Below, in pieces: positions 53,480 through 61,757 of a stretch of 64,000 bases of DNA. Numbering within the stretch: the first letter of the stretch is position 1; the number at the start of each line of letters is the position of its first letter. This stretch comes from Pseudomonadales bacterium. GTDB taxonomy: Bacteria > Pseudomonadota > Gammaproteobacteria > Pseudomonadales > Azotimanducaceae. Position numbers and translations under genes: made by a program. Below the pieces are notes generated by a model. The model saw only the letters and a program-made list of their open reading frames with translations. It was not told where the DNA came from and searched no databases. The DNA lies in NCBI GenBank assembly GCA_022825925.1, contig JAJDVW010000071.1, positions 62,001-126,000 of the forward strand, given 5' to 3'.

Positions 53480-54433
53480 TCAGGGGGCCGGCACGGCCTC
53501 GAGTACGCCGCTCAGCACCGCGTCGGCGTCGACGCCGCGCGCCTGGGCGTCGAACGTCGTGATGAGGCGGTGGCGCAGCACGTCCGGAGCGACCGCCGCC
53601 ACGTCGCCCGGGGTGGCGAAGTCGCGGCCGTCGAGCCAGGCGACGGCGCGGGCGCACCGGTCGAGGGCGATGGTCCCGCGGGGGCTCGCGCCGTAGTCGA
53701 GCAGCGGATCGCGCCGCGTGGCCTCGACCAGCGCCACGATGTACCCCTCGACGGCGGGTGCGACGAAGACGTCTCCGATCGCCCGCCGCGCGGCGGCGAC
53801 GTCCCGCTGGGACAGCGGGGCGGGCGGCGGGGGCGGTTCCGGGCCGAGTTGCTCGCTCCGCGCAAGGTGCAGGATCTCGCGTTCCGACGTGGTGTCCGGG
53901 TAGCCCACGGTCACGTGCAGCAGGAAGCGGTCCAACTGGGCTTCGGGGAGCGGGTACGTGCCTTCCTGCTCAATGGGGTTCTGGGTCGCCATGACGAGGA
54001 ACAGTTCGGGCAGCGCGAACGTCTCGCGCCCGTAGCTGACCTGGCGTTCGGCCATCGCCTCGAGGAGCGCCGCCTGGACCTTGGCGGGAGCGCGGTTCAC
54101 CTCGTCGGCGAGGAGCAGGTTGTGGAACACCGGGCCCTTGCGAAACGTGAACGTGCCGTCGTCGGCGTTGATGACCTCGGTGCCGGTCACGTCGCTCGGC
54201 AGCAGGTCGGGCGTGAACTGGATGCGGTGGAAACTGCCCTCGACCGTGCGCGCGAGTTCGCGGATGGCGCGCGTCTTGGCGAGTCCGGGCGCGCCTTCGA
54301 CGAGGAGGTGCCCGTCGCACAGCAACGCCATGACCAGGCGCCGTATCAGGGCATGCTGGCCGACGATGCGGGACTCGAGCCACGCGATGGCCGCATGGAC
54401 GCGGTCGTGCAGGAGGTCGTGAACGGCTTCCAT
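53480..54433 (-). CDS. MoxR-type AAA+ ATPase
   Basis: 317-residue MoxR ATPase, the motor of the operon. Walker A GAPGLAKTR (about 48-56) and Walker B LLLADEVNRAPAK (about 106-118) are intact, with sensor LVMATQNPIEQEGTYPLPEAQ and the C-terminal AAA_lid (DYGASPRGTIALDRCARAVA). Starts at ATG 54433. A TACAAT (minus strand, 54477-54472) and an 11-bp hairpin (54478-54504) lie in the upstream region. It leads five coupled genes ending in the BatB-C fusion. Confidence 0.92.
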   Translation of the reverse strand: MEAVHDLLHDRVHAAIAWLESRIVGQHALIRRLVMALLCDGHLLVEGAPGLAKTRAIRELARTVEGSFHRIQFTPDLLPSDVTGTEVINADDGTFTFRKGPVFHNLLLADEVNRAPAKVQAALLEAMAERQVSYGRETFALPELFLVMATQNPIEQEGTYPLPEAQLDRFLLHVTVGYPDTTSEREILHLARSEQLGPEPPPPPAPLSQRDVAAARRAIGDVFVAPAVEGYIVALVEATRRDPLLDYGASPRGTIALDRCARAVAWLDGRDFATPGDVAAVAPDVLRHRLITTFDAQARGVDADAVLSGVLEAVPAP

Positions 54434-54477
54434 GTGGGCTCTGGGCCTCGTGGCCCGGCGGTGGTGGCCGGATTGTA

Positions 54478-54504
54478 GCCGGCGCGACGTTCGGTCGCGC
54501 CGGC
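54478..54504. promoter_or_regulatory. 11-bp stem hairpin between moxR and pyrD
   Basis: GCCGGCGCGAC at 54478-54488 pairs exactly with GTCGCGCCGGC at 54494-54504 across a five-base loop (GTTCG). It lies in the 120-bp gap between two divergent genes, next to TACAAT (minus strand, 54477-54472), a -10-like box for moxR. Without a T-run it is not a simple terminator; an operator or attenuator is possible. Confidence 0.5.
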
Positions 54505-54553
54505 GGCCGGCGGTGATGGGGAGCGGGCGCCGCGAACGGGATACACTCGTTGC

Positions 54554-55585
54554 GTGTACCGCATCCTGCGTCGCCTGCTCTTCGCCCTTCCGCCCGAACT
54601 CGCGCACGGGCTCGCCCTGCGGACCATGCAGGCTTGGGGCGCGCTGGCGGGAGGTGCGAGAGCGGACTCGCCGATTCGTGCCATGGGCCTCTCCCTCGCC
54701 AACCGCATCGGCCTGGCGGCCGGGCTCGACAAGGACGCGATCGCCGTGCGGGGATTCGCGCGGCTCGGTTTCGGCTTCGTCGAGGTGGGCACCGTGACGC
54801 CCCGGCCGCAGCCGGGCAATCCCCGGCCGCGGCTCTTCCGCTCGGCGGCCGATGCCGCGCTCATCAACCGCATGGGCTTCAACAGCGCCGGGAGCGCGGT
54901 CGTCGGCCGCCGGCTCGAGCGGCTGCGCCGCCGGGGTCCGGGCGTACCGGTCGGGGTGAACATCGGCAAGAACCGCGACACGCCGCTGCCGCGGGCGGTG
55001 GACGACTACCTGCTCTGCCTGCGTGCCGTGCATCCCCATGCGGACTACGTGGTCGTGAACGTCTCGTCGCCGAACACGCCGGGCCTGCGCGGCCTGCAGG
55101 ACGCGCCGGCGGCCGCGGTGCTGCTGGAGGCGGTGGCACGCGAGCGGGAGGCCCTCGACGCCGCCTCGCGCCGCCGGCTCCCGCTGGCCGTCAAGGTGGC
55201 GCCGGACCTCGACGCAACGGGTCTCCGGGAGCTTGCGGCCGTCGCGCGAGGCGCCGGCCTCGAGGCGGTGGTCGCGACCAACACGACCCTGACGCGCCCG
55301 CCCGGGCTCGCGTCGGACTTCGCGCGGCAAGCGGGCGGTTTGAGCGGGGCCCCACTCAACCCGCGCGCAGTGGAGGTCGTGCGCGCCGTCCGCGATGCGC
55401 TCGGACCCGGGATGACCCTGATCGGCGTGGGCGGCATCCACGATGTCGCGACCGCGCGGGCCATGCTGGACGCCGGGGCGGACCTGCTCCAGGTCTACAC
55501 CGGGCTGATCTTCGAGGGGCCCGGCCTGGTCGGCGAACTGGCCCGCGGGACGGGGACGCTGGATCATCGCCCCGGGACAGGGTAG
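54554..55585 (+). CDS. pyrD: Quinone-dependent dihydroorotate dehydrogenase (class 2)
   Basis: Membrane-associated pyrimidine enzyme oxidising dihydroorotate with quinone. The 343-residue chain has the class-2 N-terminal amphipathic extension (YRILRRLLFALPPELAHGLAL), FMN-site motifs GLAAGLDKDA, GTVTPRPQPGNPRPR, NRMGFNSAG, the catalytic Ser in VNVSSPNTPGLR and the C-terminal IGVGGIHDVATARAMLDAGA. The start is GTG 54554; TACACT at 54542-54547 could be a -10 box and would give an mRNA with almost no leader. amtB follows at 39 bp on the same strand. Confidence 0.95.
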   Translation: MYRILRRLLFALPPELAHGLALRTMQAWGALAGGARADSPIRAMGLSLANRIGLAAGLDKDAIAVRGFARLGFGFVEVGTVTPRPQPGNPRPRLFRSAADAALINRMGFNSAGSAVVGRRLERLRRRGPGVPVGVNIGKNRDTPLPRAVDDYLLCLRAVHPHADYVVVNVSSPNTPGLRGLQDAPAAAVLLEAVAREREALDAASRRRLPLAVKVAPDLDATGLRELAAVARGAGLEAVVATNTTLTRPPGLASDFARQAGGLSGAPLNPRAVEVVRAVRDALGPGMTLIGVGGIHDVATARAMLDAGADLLQVYTGLIFEGPGLVGELARGTGTLDHRPGTG

Positions 55586-55624
55586 GTTTCGTACTCCATC
55601 GAGTCCGGTTGGGGGAGACCGAGG

Positions 55625-56920
55625 ATGAAATGGCATTCGAGCGGGCGCGGTCTGCCCGTGGCGGCGGGCGCCGCGGCGATGATGGCGAGCGTGTCCGGCG
55701 CCGCCGACACGCTGGATGGCGGAGACACCGCCTGGATACTGACGGCGACGGCGCTGGTGCTCTTCATGACCATTCCCGGCCTGTCGCTGTTCTATGCCGG
55801 TCTCGTGCGGGTGCGCAACGTGCTCAGCGTCCTGATGCAGTGCTTCACGATCGTCTGCCTCGTGACGATCCTCTGGCTGATCGTCGGCTACAGTCTCGCC
55901 TTCGACGACGGCCTGCCGGTCGTGGGCGGCCTTTCCAAGGTCATGTTCGCCGGCGTCGGCGAGGACGCGATGAGCGGCACGATTCCGGAGTCCGCGTTCG
56001 CGACCTTCCAGCTCACCTTCGCCATCATCACGGTGGCGCTCATCGTGGGCGGCTTCGCGGAGCGCATGCGCTTCTCCTCCGTGCTGATCTTCTCCACGCT
56101 GTGGCTGCTGCTGGTCTACGCGCCGATCTGCCACTGGGTGTGGGGCGGCGGCTGGCTGGGAGAACTCGGCCTGCTCGACTTCGCGGGCGGCACGGTCGTG
56201 CACATCACGGCGGGGACGGCGGCGGTGGTCGCCGCGATCGTCGTGGGCTCGCGGCGTGGTTTCCCGCAGCAGAACATGGTGCCGCACAACATGACGCTGA
56301 CGGTGGCGGGCGCCGGCATGCTGTGGGTCGGGTGGTTCGGGTTCAACGGCGGCAGCGCGCTGGCGTCCAACGGGGACGCCGCCATGGCGATCACCGTGAC
56401 GCACATCTCGGCCGCCGCCGGAGCGTTCACCTGGATGGTCGCCGAGTGGGTCCGCTATGGCAAGCCGAGCGCCCTTGGAGCGGTGACGGGCATGGTCGCC
56501 GGACTCGGCACGATCACGCCGGCGTCCGGCTTCGTCGGGCCGGCGGGGGCCCTCGTCATCGGCATCGCGGCCGGGTTCGTGTGCTTCGTGGCGACGAACT
56601 TCATGAAGCGGAAGCTCCGGATCGACGACTCGCTAGACGTCTTCCCGGTGCACGGCGTGGGCGGCGCCCTGGGCACGATCCTGACGGGCGTGTTCGCGAG
56701 CAACGCCCTCGGCATCTTCAGCGGCCAGCAGGACATCTCCATCGGCACGCAGGTCGGCATCCAGGCCGTTGGGGTCTTCGCCACCGTCGCGTACACGGCG
56801 ATCGCGACCTTCGTCATCCTGAAGATCGTCGATGTCGTCACCGGCAACCGGGTCACCGAGGAGCAGGAGACCGAAGGCCTCGACCTCGTCATGCACAACG
56901 AACGGGGCTACGACCTGTAA
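55625..56920 (+). CDS. amtB: Ammonium transporter AmtB
   Basis: 431-residue Amt/Rh ammonium channel. It has a signal-like first segment (AAGAAAMMASVSGAAD), then 11 membrane helices. The pore histidine pair is visible in GGTVVHITAG and DVFPVHGVGG, with LSLFYAGLVR near the periplasmic gate. The C-terminal tail is longer than the minimal form and ends NERGYDL. No glnK sits beside it, unusual for amtB, though GlnD of the same circuit is in the window. The Shine-Dalgarno is GGGGGAG at about 55611. Confidence 0.96.
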   Translation: MKWHSSGRGLPVAAGAAAMMASVSGAADTLDGGDTAWILTATALVLFMTIPGLSLFYAGLVRVRNVLSVLMQCFTIVCLVTILWLIVGYSLAFDDGLPVVGGLSKVMFAGVGEDAMSGTIPESAFATFQLTFAIITVALIVGGFAERMRFSSVLIFSTLWLLLVYAPICHWVWGGGWLGELGLLDFAGGTVVHITAGTAAVVAAIVVGSRRGFPQQNMVPHNMTLTVAGAGMLWVGWFGFNGGSALASNGDAAMAITVTHISAAAGAFTWMVAEWVRYGKPSALGAVTGMVAGLGTITPASGFVGPAGALVIGIAAGFVCFVATNFMKRKLRIDDSLDVFPVHGVGGALGTILTGVFASNALGIFSGQQDISIGTQVGIQAVGVFATVAYTAIATFVILKIVDVVTGNRVTEEQETEGLDLVMHNERGYDL

Positions 56921-56931
56921 CCGTCCGGCGT

Positions 56932-56950
56932 GGCGCCCGTCGTGGGCGCC
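56932..56950. terminator. Hairpin between convergent amtB and epimerase genes
   Basis: GGCGCCC at 56932-56938 pairs exactly with GGGCGCC at 56944-56950 (five-base loop), 11 bp after the amtB stop and 21 bp before the end of the convergent epimerase gene. No T-run follows in either direction, so intrinsic termination is only a suggestion. Confidence 0.4.
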
Positions 56951-56971
56951 GCGCTCCCCTGGTCCGCCCGG

Positions 56972-57430
56972 TTACGCGTCGTCGCCTTCCCAGTACGGCC
57001 GGTTGTTGAGCGGCCCGAGCGTCTGGCCGAGTTGTATCAGCAGGCCGTGCGCGCTCTTCGGCGAGATGAAGGCGTCGATGGAGTCGGGATTGTCGAAGCT
57101 CTTGTCGACGACGCGAACCCCCTGCTCCTCGAGTACCAGCGTCTTCGTCTCGAGGTCCGGGGTCTGCAGCGTCAGGTGATGGAAACCCTCGCCGCGGCGT
57201 TCGAGGAACTTCGCGAGAAACCCCTCCGGATTGACCGGCTCCAGGAGTTCGATGCAGAAATCGTGCAGGTCGAACAGCCCGAGGCGAAAGTCTCCGGACG
57301 CGTGCAGGACCGTTTTCCGATGCGTCGCCCCGAGCGCGCCTTCAAAGAACGCCCGCGCCCGCTCGATGCTGTGCACGGCGATACCGATGTGATCGAAGCG
57401 TCCGATCGGAGCCGTCGTTTCGTCTGCCAT
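56972..57430 (-). CDS. mce: Methylmalonyl-CoA epimerase
   Basis: 152-residue VOC-fold epimerase that turns (S)- into (R)-methylmalonyl-CoA in propionate metabolism. Paired modules appear as RFDHIGIAVHSIERARAFFE, FCIELLEPVNPEGFLAKF, GFHHLTLQTPDLETKTLVLE and SAHGLLIQLGQ, with the metal ligands His (FDHI), His (FHHL) and Glu (IELLEP). GGGAGGA lies before ATG 57430. No methylmalonyl-CoA mutase gene is in the window. The assignment rests on the family pattern; other VOC enzymes look alike. Confidence 0.75.
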   Translation of the reverse strand: MADETTAPIGRFDHIGIAVHSIERARAFFEGALGATHRKTVLHASGDFRLGLFDLHDFCIELLEPVNPEGFLAKFLERRGEGFHHLTLQTPDLETKTLVLEEQGVRVVDKSFDNPDSIDAFISPKSAHGLLIQLGQTLGPLNNRPYWEGDDA

Positions 57431-57515
57431 GTCGTTCCTCCCTTTTGCGGGCGGCGTGCCATTGCGTGCCCGGGTTCCGTCGAACGGTCGAGCCGCCGTC
57501 CCGGGCATCTGTGCA

Positions 57516-57893
57516 TTACCAGAAGCGGGCTGCGCTCACGGCATCGAAAACCACATCCGCGGAGACGAGCGTCATGTCTTCCAGCGTCGCCTGTGCCAGG
57601 AGGATGCGGTCCCAGGGATCGCCATGCTGCCAGTCGAGCCTCGCAGCGTGGATCAGGTGTCCGGAAGCGATGCCGAGCTCGGCGAACCCGGCTGCCGCGA
57701 TGGACTCCGGAAGCACCAGCGCGGCCTGCGGCAGCCGTCCTCGCGCGGCCTTGAAGACCAGTTCGTACAGGCTGGCCGCGCTGTAGTAGACATCGTTGGC
57801 GTCGTCGAGGATCGCCGACCGCGCCCGCGTCGACAGCCTCCGGTCATCGGACAGCGTCCAGAAGAGCGCATGGCTGTCCAGCAGCAGGCGCAC
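57516..57893 (-). CDS. PIN-domain toxin of a type II toxin-antitoxin pair
   Basis: 125-residue PIN nuclease. The acidic cluster is visible: Asp near 6 in LLLDSHALFW, Glu near 44 in LYELVFKAA, Asp near 95 in DPWDRILLAQA, and Asp near 111 in VSADVVFDA. The DPWDR wording is the VapC-like variant that pairs with Phd/YefM antitoxins. The start is GTG 57893, 9 bp after the antitoxin stop. It would cut RNA when the antitoxin is lost. Confidence 0.9.
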   Translation of the reverse strand: MRLLLDSHALFWTLSDDRRLSTRARSAILDDANDVYYSAASLYELVFKAARGRLPQAALVLPESIAAAGFAELGIASGHLIHAARLDWQHGDPWDRILLAQATLEDMTLVSADVVFDAVSAARFW

Positions 57894-57902
57894 GAGACCC
57901 GA

Positions 57903-58211
57903 CTACTCTCGGTGGATACCGAGCGCGTCCGTCGTACCGCCTTCGAGCGCGGCCTGCTCGCGCGCCGATAGCGGGGCGTTCACGGCGGCCGAGAGTGCCT
58001 CCAGTTCCTCCGCGCCGATCATGCTCTTCAGAATGCCGAGCCGGCGCTTGGGCGGGACGGCCGCCGGCACGAGCCTCGCGACCGGCATTCCCGCGCGGGA
58101 GATCAGCACCTGCTCCCCCCGCTCCACGCGGCCGATCATCTCGGCGAGCCGGGCGCGGAACTCGCTGACGGTCACCGCCCGTTGCGTGCGGGCCTGCATT
58201 CCATCTGCCAT
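57903..58211 (-). CDS. Phd/YefM-family antitoxin
   Basis: 102-residue antitoxin. The N-terminal dimer and DNA-binding domain reads AVTVSEFRARLAEMIGRVER then GEQVLISRAGMPVARLVP, as in prevent-host-death proteins; the C-terminal segment (EELEALSAAVNAPLSAREQA) would wrap the PIN toxin. ATG 58211 starts MADGMQARTQ; the ATG at 58199 is also possible. A palindrome (58261-58279) about 50 bp upstream is the likely autoregulatory operator. Confidence 0.88.
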   Translation of the reverse strand: MADGMQARTQRAVTVSEFRARLAEMIGRVERGEQVLISRAGMPVARLVPAAVPPKRRLGILKSMIGAEELEALSAAVNAPLSAREQAALEGGTTDALGIHRE

Positions 58212-58260
58212 CGCTGCGAAAGGCGAACTGCCAATACGAAACCCGAGTCATGCTACCTCC

Positions 58261-58279
58261 ATGTACAATGCTTGTACAT
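58261..58279. promoter_or_regulatory. Palindromic operator candidate of the toxin-antitoxin operon
   Basis: ATGTACAA-TGC-TTGTACAT, two 8-bp arms with a three-base centre, in the gap between ddl and the antitoxin gene. TGTACA-centred palindromes are typical of Phd/YefM family operators. On the minus strand the sequence downstream contains GGAGG at a good distance from an ATG at 58251, which however does not lead to the antitoxin frame. Confidence 0.65.
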
Positions 58280-58306
58280 GAGGCCGGCCGCCTTGAACAG
58301 ACTGGC

Positions 58307-59299
58307 CTACGAGGCCCGGTCCCGCTCGCCGCCGCCCCGCCGCAGCGCGCTTCCGACGAGGGCGTCGACCAGGGTCTCGAAGTCGTAGCCGGCGGCCCGG
58401 GCGCCGTCCGGGTAGAGGCTGGTGGGGGTCATCCCCGGCATGGTGTTGACCTCGAGGAGGTGGATCTCCTCGCGGTCGGTGACGAGGAAGTCCGCCCGGG
58501 AGAGGTCGCGAAGGTCCAGGGCGCGGTGGCTCTCCACGGCGATGCGCTGCAGTTCCCGCGTGGCGTCCACGCCGAGCGGGGCCGGGACGACGTGCTCGCT
58601 CCTGCCGGGGGTGTACTTGTTCCGGAAGTCGTACCACTCGTCGGATGCGGTGACGATCTCGATGACCGGCCAGGGGACCGGCGCGGCGCCTTCGAGGTCG
58701 AGGACGCCGACCGTGATCTCGCGGCCGAGCACGAAGGGTTCGACCAGCACCGGATCGCCGAAACGGCGCGCGCCCAGGACCGGGCCGCGCAGGTCGCCGC
58801 CGTTGGGCAGCGGCGTGACGCCGAGGGCCGACCCCTGGCGGGTGGGCTTCACGACCACCCGGGAACCGAACCGCCGCTCGACGAGGGCGACGGCGTCGTC
58901 GACCGCCGCCTCGGGAGGCAGGACGACATCGTCGAGCACCGGCAGTCCCGCCTCGCGGAACAGGATCTTCGCGACGTGCTTGTCCATGCCGAGGGCGCTC
59001 CCGCGGACGTCGCTGCCCACGTAGGGGAGGCCGAGCATCTCGAGATATCCCTGGACGGTGCCGTCCTCGCCCGGCGGACCGTGCAGGACGGGAAACACGA
59101 CGGCTGGCTCGAAGTCGCCGAGCGCGCCGGTGAGGCCGTCGTCGAGTTCGATCAGCCCGACGTGCCGGTATCGCGCGCGCAGCGCCTCGGCGACCTGGCC
59201 GGCGGACGAGCGGGACACCTCCGCTTCCGGCGAGTCGCCGCCGGCGAGCACGGCGACCCGGTCTTCCCTCAAGGCCCTTTCCTTCACGACTTCCTTCAC
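58307..59299 (-). CDS. ddl: D-alanine--D-alanine ligase
   Basis: ATP-grasp ligase making D-Ala-D-Ala for peptidoglycan, about 330 residues. It has VLAGGDSPEAEVSRSSAGQV (Ala site Glu), HGPPGEDGTVQGYLEMLGLP, VKPTRQGSALGV (the catalytic Ser of the loop kept), the lid FRNKYTPG with Lys and Tyr, SRADFLV, and LEVNTMPGMTPTSLYP with the Mg ligand Asn and the substrate-binding Ser. The last gene of a coupled operon, its GTG 59299 overlaps the S9 peptidase stop; GTG 59287 and TTG 59278 have better Shine-Dalgarno sites. It stands away from any mur cluster. Confidence 0.93.
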   Translation of the reverse strand: MKEVVKERALREDRVAVLAGGDSPEAEVSRSSAGQVAEALRARYRHVGLIELDDGLTGALGDFEPAVVFPVLHGPPGEDGTVQGYLEMLGLPYVGSDVRGSALGMDKHVAKILFREAGLPVLDDVVLPPEAAVDDAVALVERRFGSRVVVKPTRQGSALGVTPLPNGGDLRGPVLGARRFGDPVLVEPFVLGREITVGVLDLEGAAPVPWPVIEIVTASDEWYDFRNKYTPGRSEHVVPAPLGVDATRELQRIAVESHRALDLRDLSRADFLVTDREEIHLLEVNTMPGMTPTSLYPDGARAAGYDFETLVDALVGSALRRGGGERDRAS

Positions 59300-61206
59300 G
59301 ACCAGGCCACGTTCTTCACGTGCACTTCCGGCAGGTCGTCGTCGGGCTCGAAACCGAACACCTTGCCGAAAAAGAAGTACTCCGCCTCGATCGCGCGGCG
59401 GGCGTTCTCGACCTTGCGGAAGCCGTGCCCCTCGCCCTCGAAGAGCAGGTACGCGACCGGGATGCCCTTCTCGCGCAGCGCGCCGAACATCTTCTCGGCC
59501 TGGTTCGGGGGCACGATCCGGTCGTCGGACCCCTGGAAGAAGATCGTCGGACAGTCCAGCCCGTCGACGTGGCCCAGGGGCGAGCGGTCCGCGAAGTCCG
59601 CCGCGTCGACCAGTCGATGGATGTAACGCGACTCGAACTTGTGGGTGTCGCGGGCGAGGGCGGCCAGGTCGCCGATGCCGTAGTGCACCGCCCCGGCACG
59701 GAACGTCCGGGAGAACGCGAGGGCGGCCAGGGTCGTGTAGCCCCCGGCGCTGCCGCCGCGGATCGCGACGCGGTCGGGATCGATGCGTCCCTCGAATACA
59801 AGGTGGCGTACCCCGGCGACGCAGTCCTCCACGTCGACGATGCCCCACCGACCGTTCAGCCGCTCGCGGTAGGCGCGTCCGAATCCGGTGCTGCCGCCGT
59901 AGTTCACGTCGAGCACCGCCCAGCCACGGGACGTGTAGTACTGGATGCCGAACCCGAGGTCGCGCGTCGCGGCGCCGGTGGGCCCGCCGTGGCTGGTGAC
60001 GAGCAAGGGCGGGAGTGCGCCCGGCGGACCGGTACAGGCCGGATTGCAGGGCGGGTAGAAGTTGGCGTAGGCGGTGGCGTCGCCGCTCGGAAAGCGGATC
60101 GTCTCCGTTGCCGAGAACGTGCCGGCCGGGAAGTCCACGGCGCCCTGGCTGGCGAGCACCTCGACACGGCCGGTCGAGAGCTCCAGTTCGACGACCGCCG
60201 CGACGTCGTCGCGGCGGCCCGCTATGAATGCGACGCCCGAATCCGTCCGCGTGAGGGACCGATAGCTCGTGTAGTCGACCGGGAGAGGCGACGTCATGCC
60301 CTGCTCGACGTCTGCGACGACGAGTTCGGCGGCGCCGTCCTCGATACGCTGGGCCACCACGTGCCGCGGTCCCGCGACGACGTATGCCCGGGTGTCGAGC
60401 CGCCAGAGGGGGAGGCCGTACTCGGCCTCGTCCGGCACGGCGTGGTAGACGCCCGAGGCGTCGTAGCTGTAGAGATTCCAGAAGCCGCTCTCGTCGGAGA
60501 CATAGACGACTCGGTCGTCCGAGATCCACTGTGGCTGGAAGACCGACTCGTCGATGCCTCCGGCCACGACGGTCTCTTCGGTCAGGCCGTCCGGCCCGAG
60601 CCGCGCGGCCACGAGCTGGGTGCCGTCCCACGGCATGTTCGGGTGGTCCCACACGAGAAAGGCGATCCGCGTGCCGTCCGCCGAGAGCCGGTGGCCGGCG
60701 TAGAAGTCGTGCCCCTCGTGCAGGACCTCCACGGTGCCGGTAGCGGGGTCGATCCGCACGAGGTCGTTGACCGGCTCCTCCGCGATGCCGTGGCGCTCGC
60801 GCACCGCGATCAGGCACCCGCCCGCGTCGTCCCGGACGAGCCCTCCGAAACGCTCGCCCGCGTCGCCCGAGGTCACGCGCACCGGCAGCGATCCCGGCAG
60901 GTCCACGGCATACACGTTCTGGTCCTCGAAGTTGACGAACCAGGCCGTGTCGTCGGACACGGCGAACGCGCCCCCGCCGTACTCGTGCACGCGGCTGCGG
61001 GCGTTGAACGGCTCGGGAGTAAGGTCCTGCCTCTTCCCGTCCGCGTACCGGACCAGCGCCGATCGCCCGGCCTCCGTGGGGCGCCCCTCGAGCCAGAAGA
61101 ACGCGCCGCCCCGGTAAGCGAGCTCCGAGAACGACACGAAGGCGGACAGCATGACGTCCGCCGTGATGGGCGAGGGCCAGGCGCCGTACGGTTTGACCGT
61201 AGTCAC
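59296..61206 (-). CDS. S9-family prolyl-oligopeptidase-like serine peptidase
   Basis: 636-residue two-domain enzyme: a seven-bladed beta-propeller (to about residue 370) and an alpha/beta hydrolase domain with the triad Ser near 486 (GGSAGGY), Asp near 561 (QGSDDRIVP) and His near 594 (EGHGFRK). This is the dipeptidyl or acylaminoacyl peptidase branch. No signal peptide is seen, so it is cytoplasmic. The start GTG 61206 overlaps the acetyltransferase stop by four bases, and its stop overlaps ddl in the same way. It probably processes short peptides. Confidence 0.9.
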   Translation of the reverse strand: MTTVKPYGAWPSPITADVMLSAFVSFSELAYRGGAFFWLEGRPTEAGRSALVRYADGKRQDLTPEPFNARSRVHEYGGGAFAVSDDTAWFVNFEDQNVYAVDLPGSLPVRVTSGDAGERFGGLVRDDAGGCLIAVRERHGIAEEPVNDLVRIDPATGTVEVLHEGHDFYAGHRLSADGTRIAFLVWDHPNMPWDGTQLVAARLGPDGLTEETVVAGGIDESVFQPQWISDDRVVYVSDESGFWNLYSYDASGVYHAVPDEAEYGLPLWRLDTRAYVVAGPRHVVAQRIEDGAAELVVADVEQGMTSPLPVDYTSYRSLTRTDSGVAFIAGRRDDVAAVVELELSTGRVEVLASQGAVDFPAGTFSATETIRFPSGDATAYANFYPPCNPACTGPPGALPPLLVTSHGGPTGAATRDLGFGIQYYTSRGWAVLDVNYGGSTGFGRAYRERLNGRWGIVDVEDCVAGVRHLVFEGRIDPDRVAIRGGSAGGYTTLAALAFSRTFRAGAVHYGIGDLAALARDTHKFESRYIHRLVDAADFADRSPLGHVDGLDCPTIFFQGSDDRIVPPNQAEKMFGALREKGIPVAYLLFEGEGHGFRKVENARRAIEAEYFFFGKVFGFEPDDDLPEVHVKNVAWS

Positions 61207-61757
61207 GGACGCCCCACGCGCCGGCTGACGGTCGCGTTCGTCAGCGTGCTGCGGCGGTCCACGAAGGCCCATCGCTCATGGTCGCGCCACGCGCCGTCGA
61301 TGAACAGGAATGCGCGGGACGCGCCTTCCTGCTCGAAGCCGCAGCGCCGGACGAGGTTGATGGAACGGTTGTTGTCGGGCTGGATGTTCGCCTCGATGCG
61401 GTGCAGCCCGAGTTCGCCGAAGGCGTAGGCCTTGACCAGGTTCAGGCCCTCCGCCATGTAGCCCCGTCCGGCCAGCCGCGCGGCGGCGTAGTAGCCCAGC
61501 GAGGCGCTCAGGAAGGAGCCGCGCACGATGTTGTTCAGGTTGATGACGCCGGCGATCTCGTGGGTTTCCTGGAGGCACACCAGGAGGCCCTCGTGGTCTT
61601 CGCGCTGCGTCCGGCGCAGGTACAGCCGGAACGCGTGCGGCGTGCGCGGCGGAGATATCCACGGGTCGTGCAGGGCGCGGCCCGCACGGGCCAGGTCGAT
61701 GATCTCCGTCCGGTCGGAGCCGTGTACCTTGCGAATGTACACGCGCGGCGCGTTCAC
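61203..61757 (-). CDS. GNAT-family acetyltransferase
   Basis: 184-residue N-acetyltransferase of the RimJ/RimL-like kind. Acetyl-CoA motif region LGYYAAARLAGRGYMAEGLNLVKAY, followed by LGLHRIEANIQPDNNRSINLVRRCGFEQEG, are the standard motifs A and B. Starts at GTG 61757, which overlaps the stop of the small membrane protein gene. It ends in a GTGA overlap with the S9 peptidase gene. Substrate (protein N-terminus, peptide or small amine) unknown. Confidence 0.88.
   Translation of the reverse strand: MNAPRVYIRKVHGSDRTEIIDLARAGRALHDPWISPPRTPHAFRLYLRRTQREDHEGLLVCLQETHEIAGVINLNNIVRGSFLSASLGYYAAARLAGRGYMAEGLNLVKAYAFGELGLHRIEANIQPDNNRSINLVRRCGFEQEGASRAFLFIDGAWRDHERWAFVDRRSTLTNATVSRRVGRP

Noticed and set aside
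57844..58251. Minus-strand ORF at 58251 with a strong GGAGG
   Set aside because: It overlaps the Phd antitoxin and the PIN start in another frame, has no family likeness and turns into Arg-rich shadow. Kept only as a possible leader.
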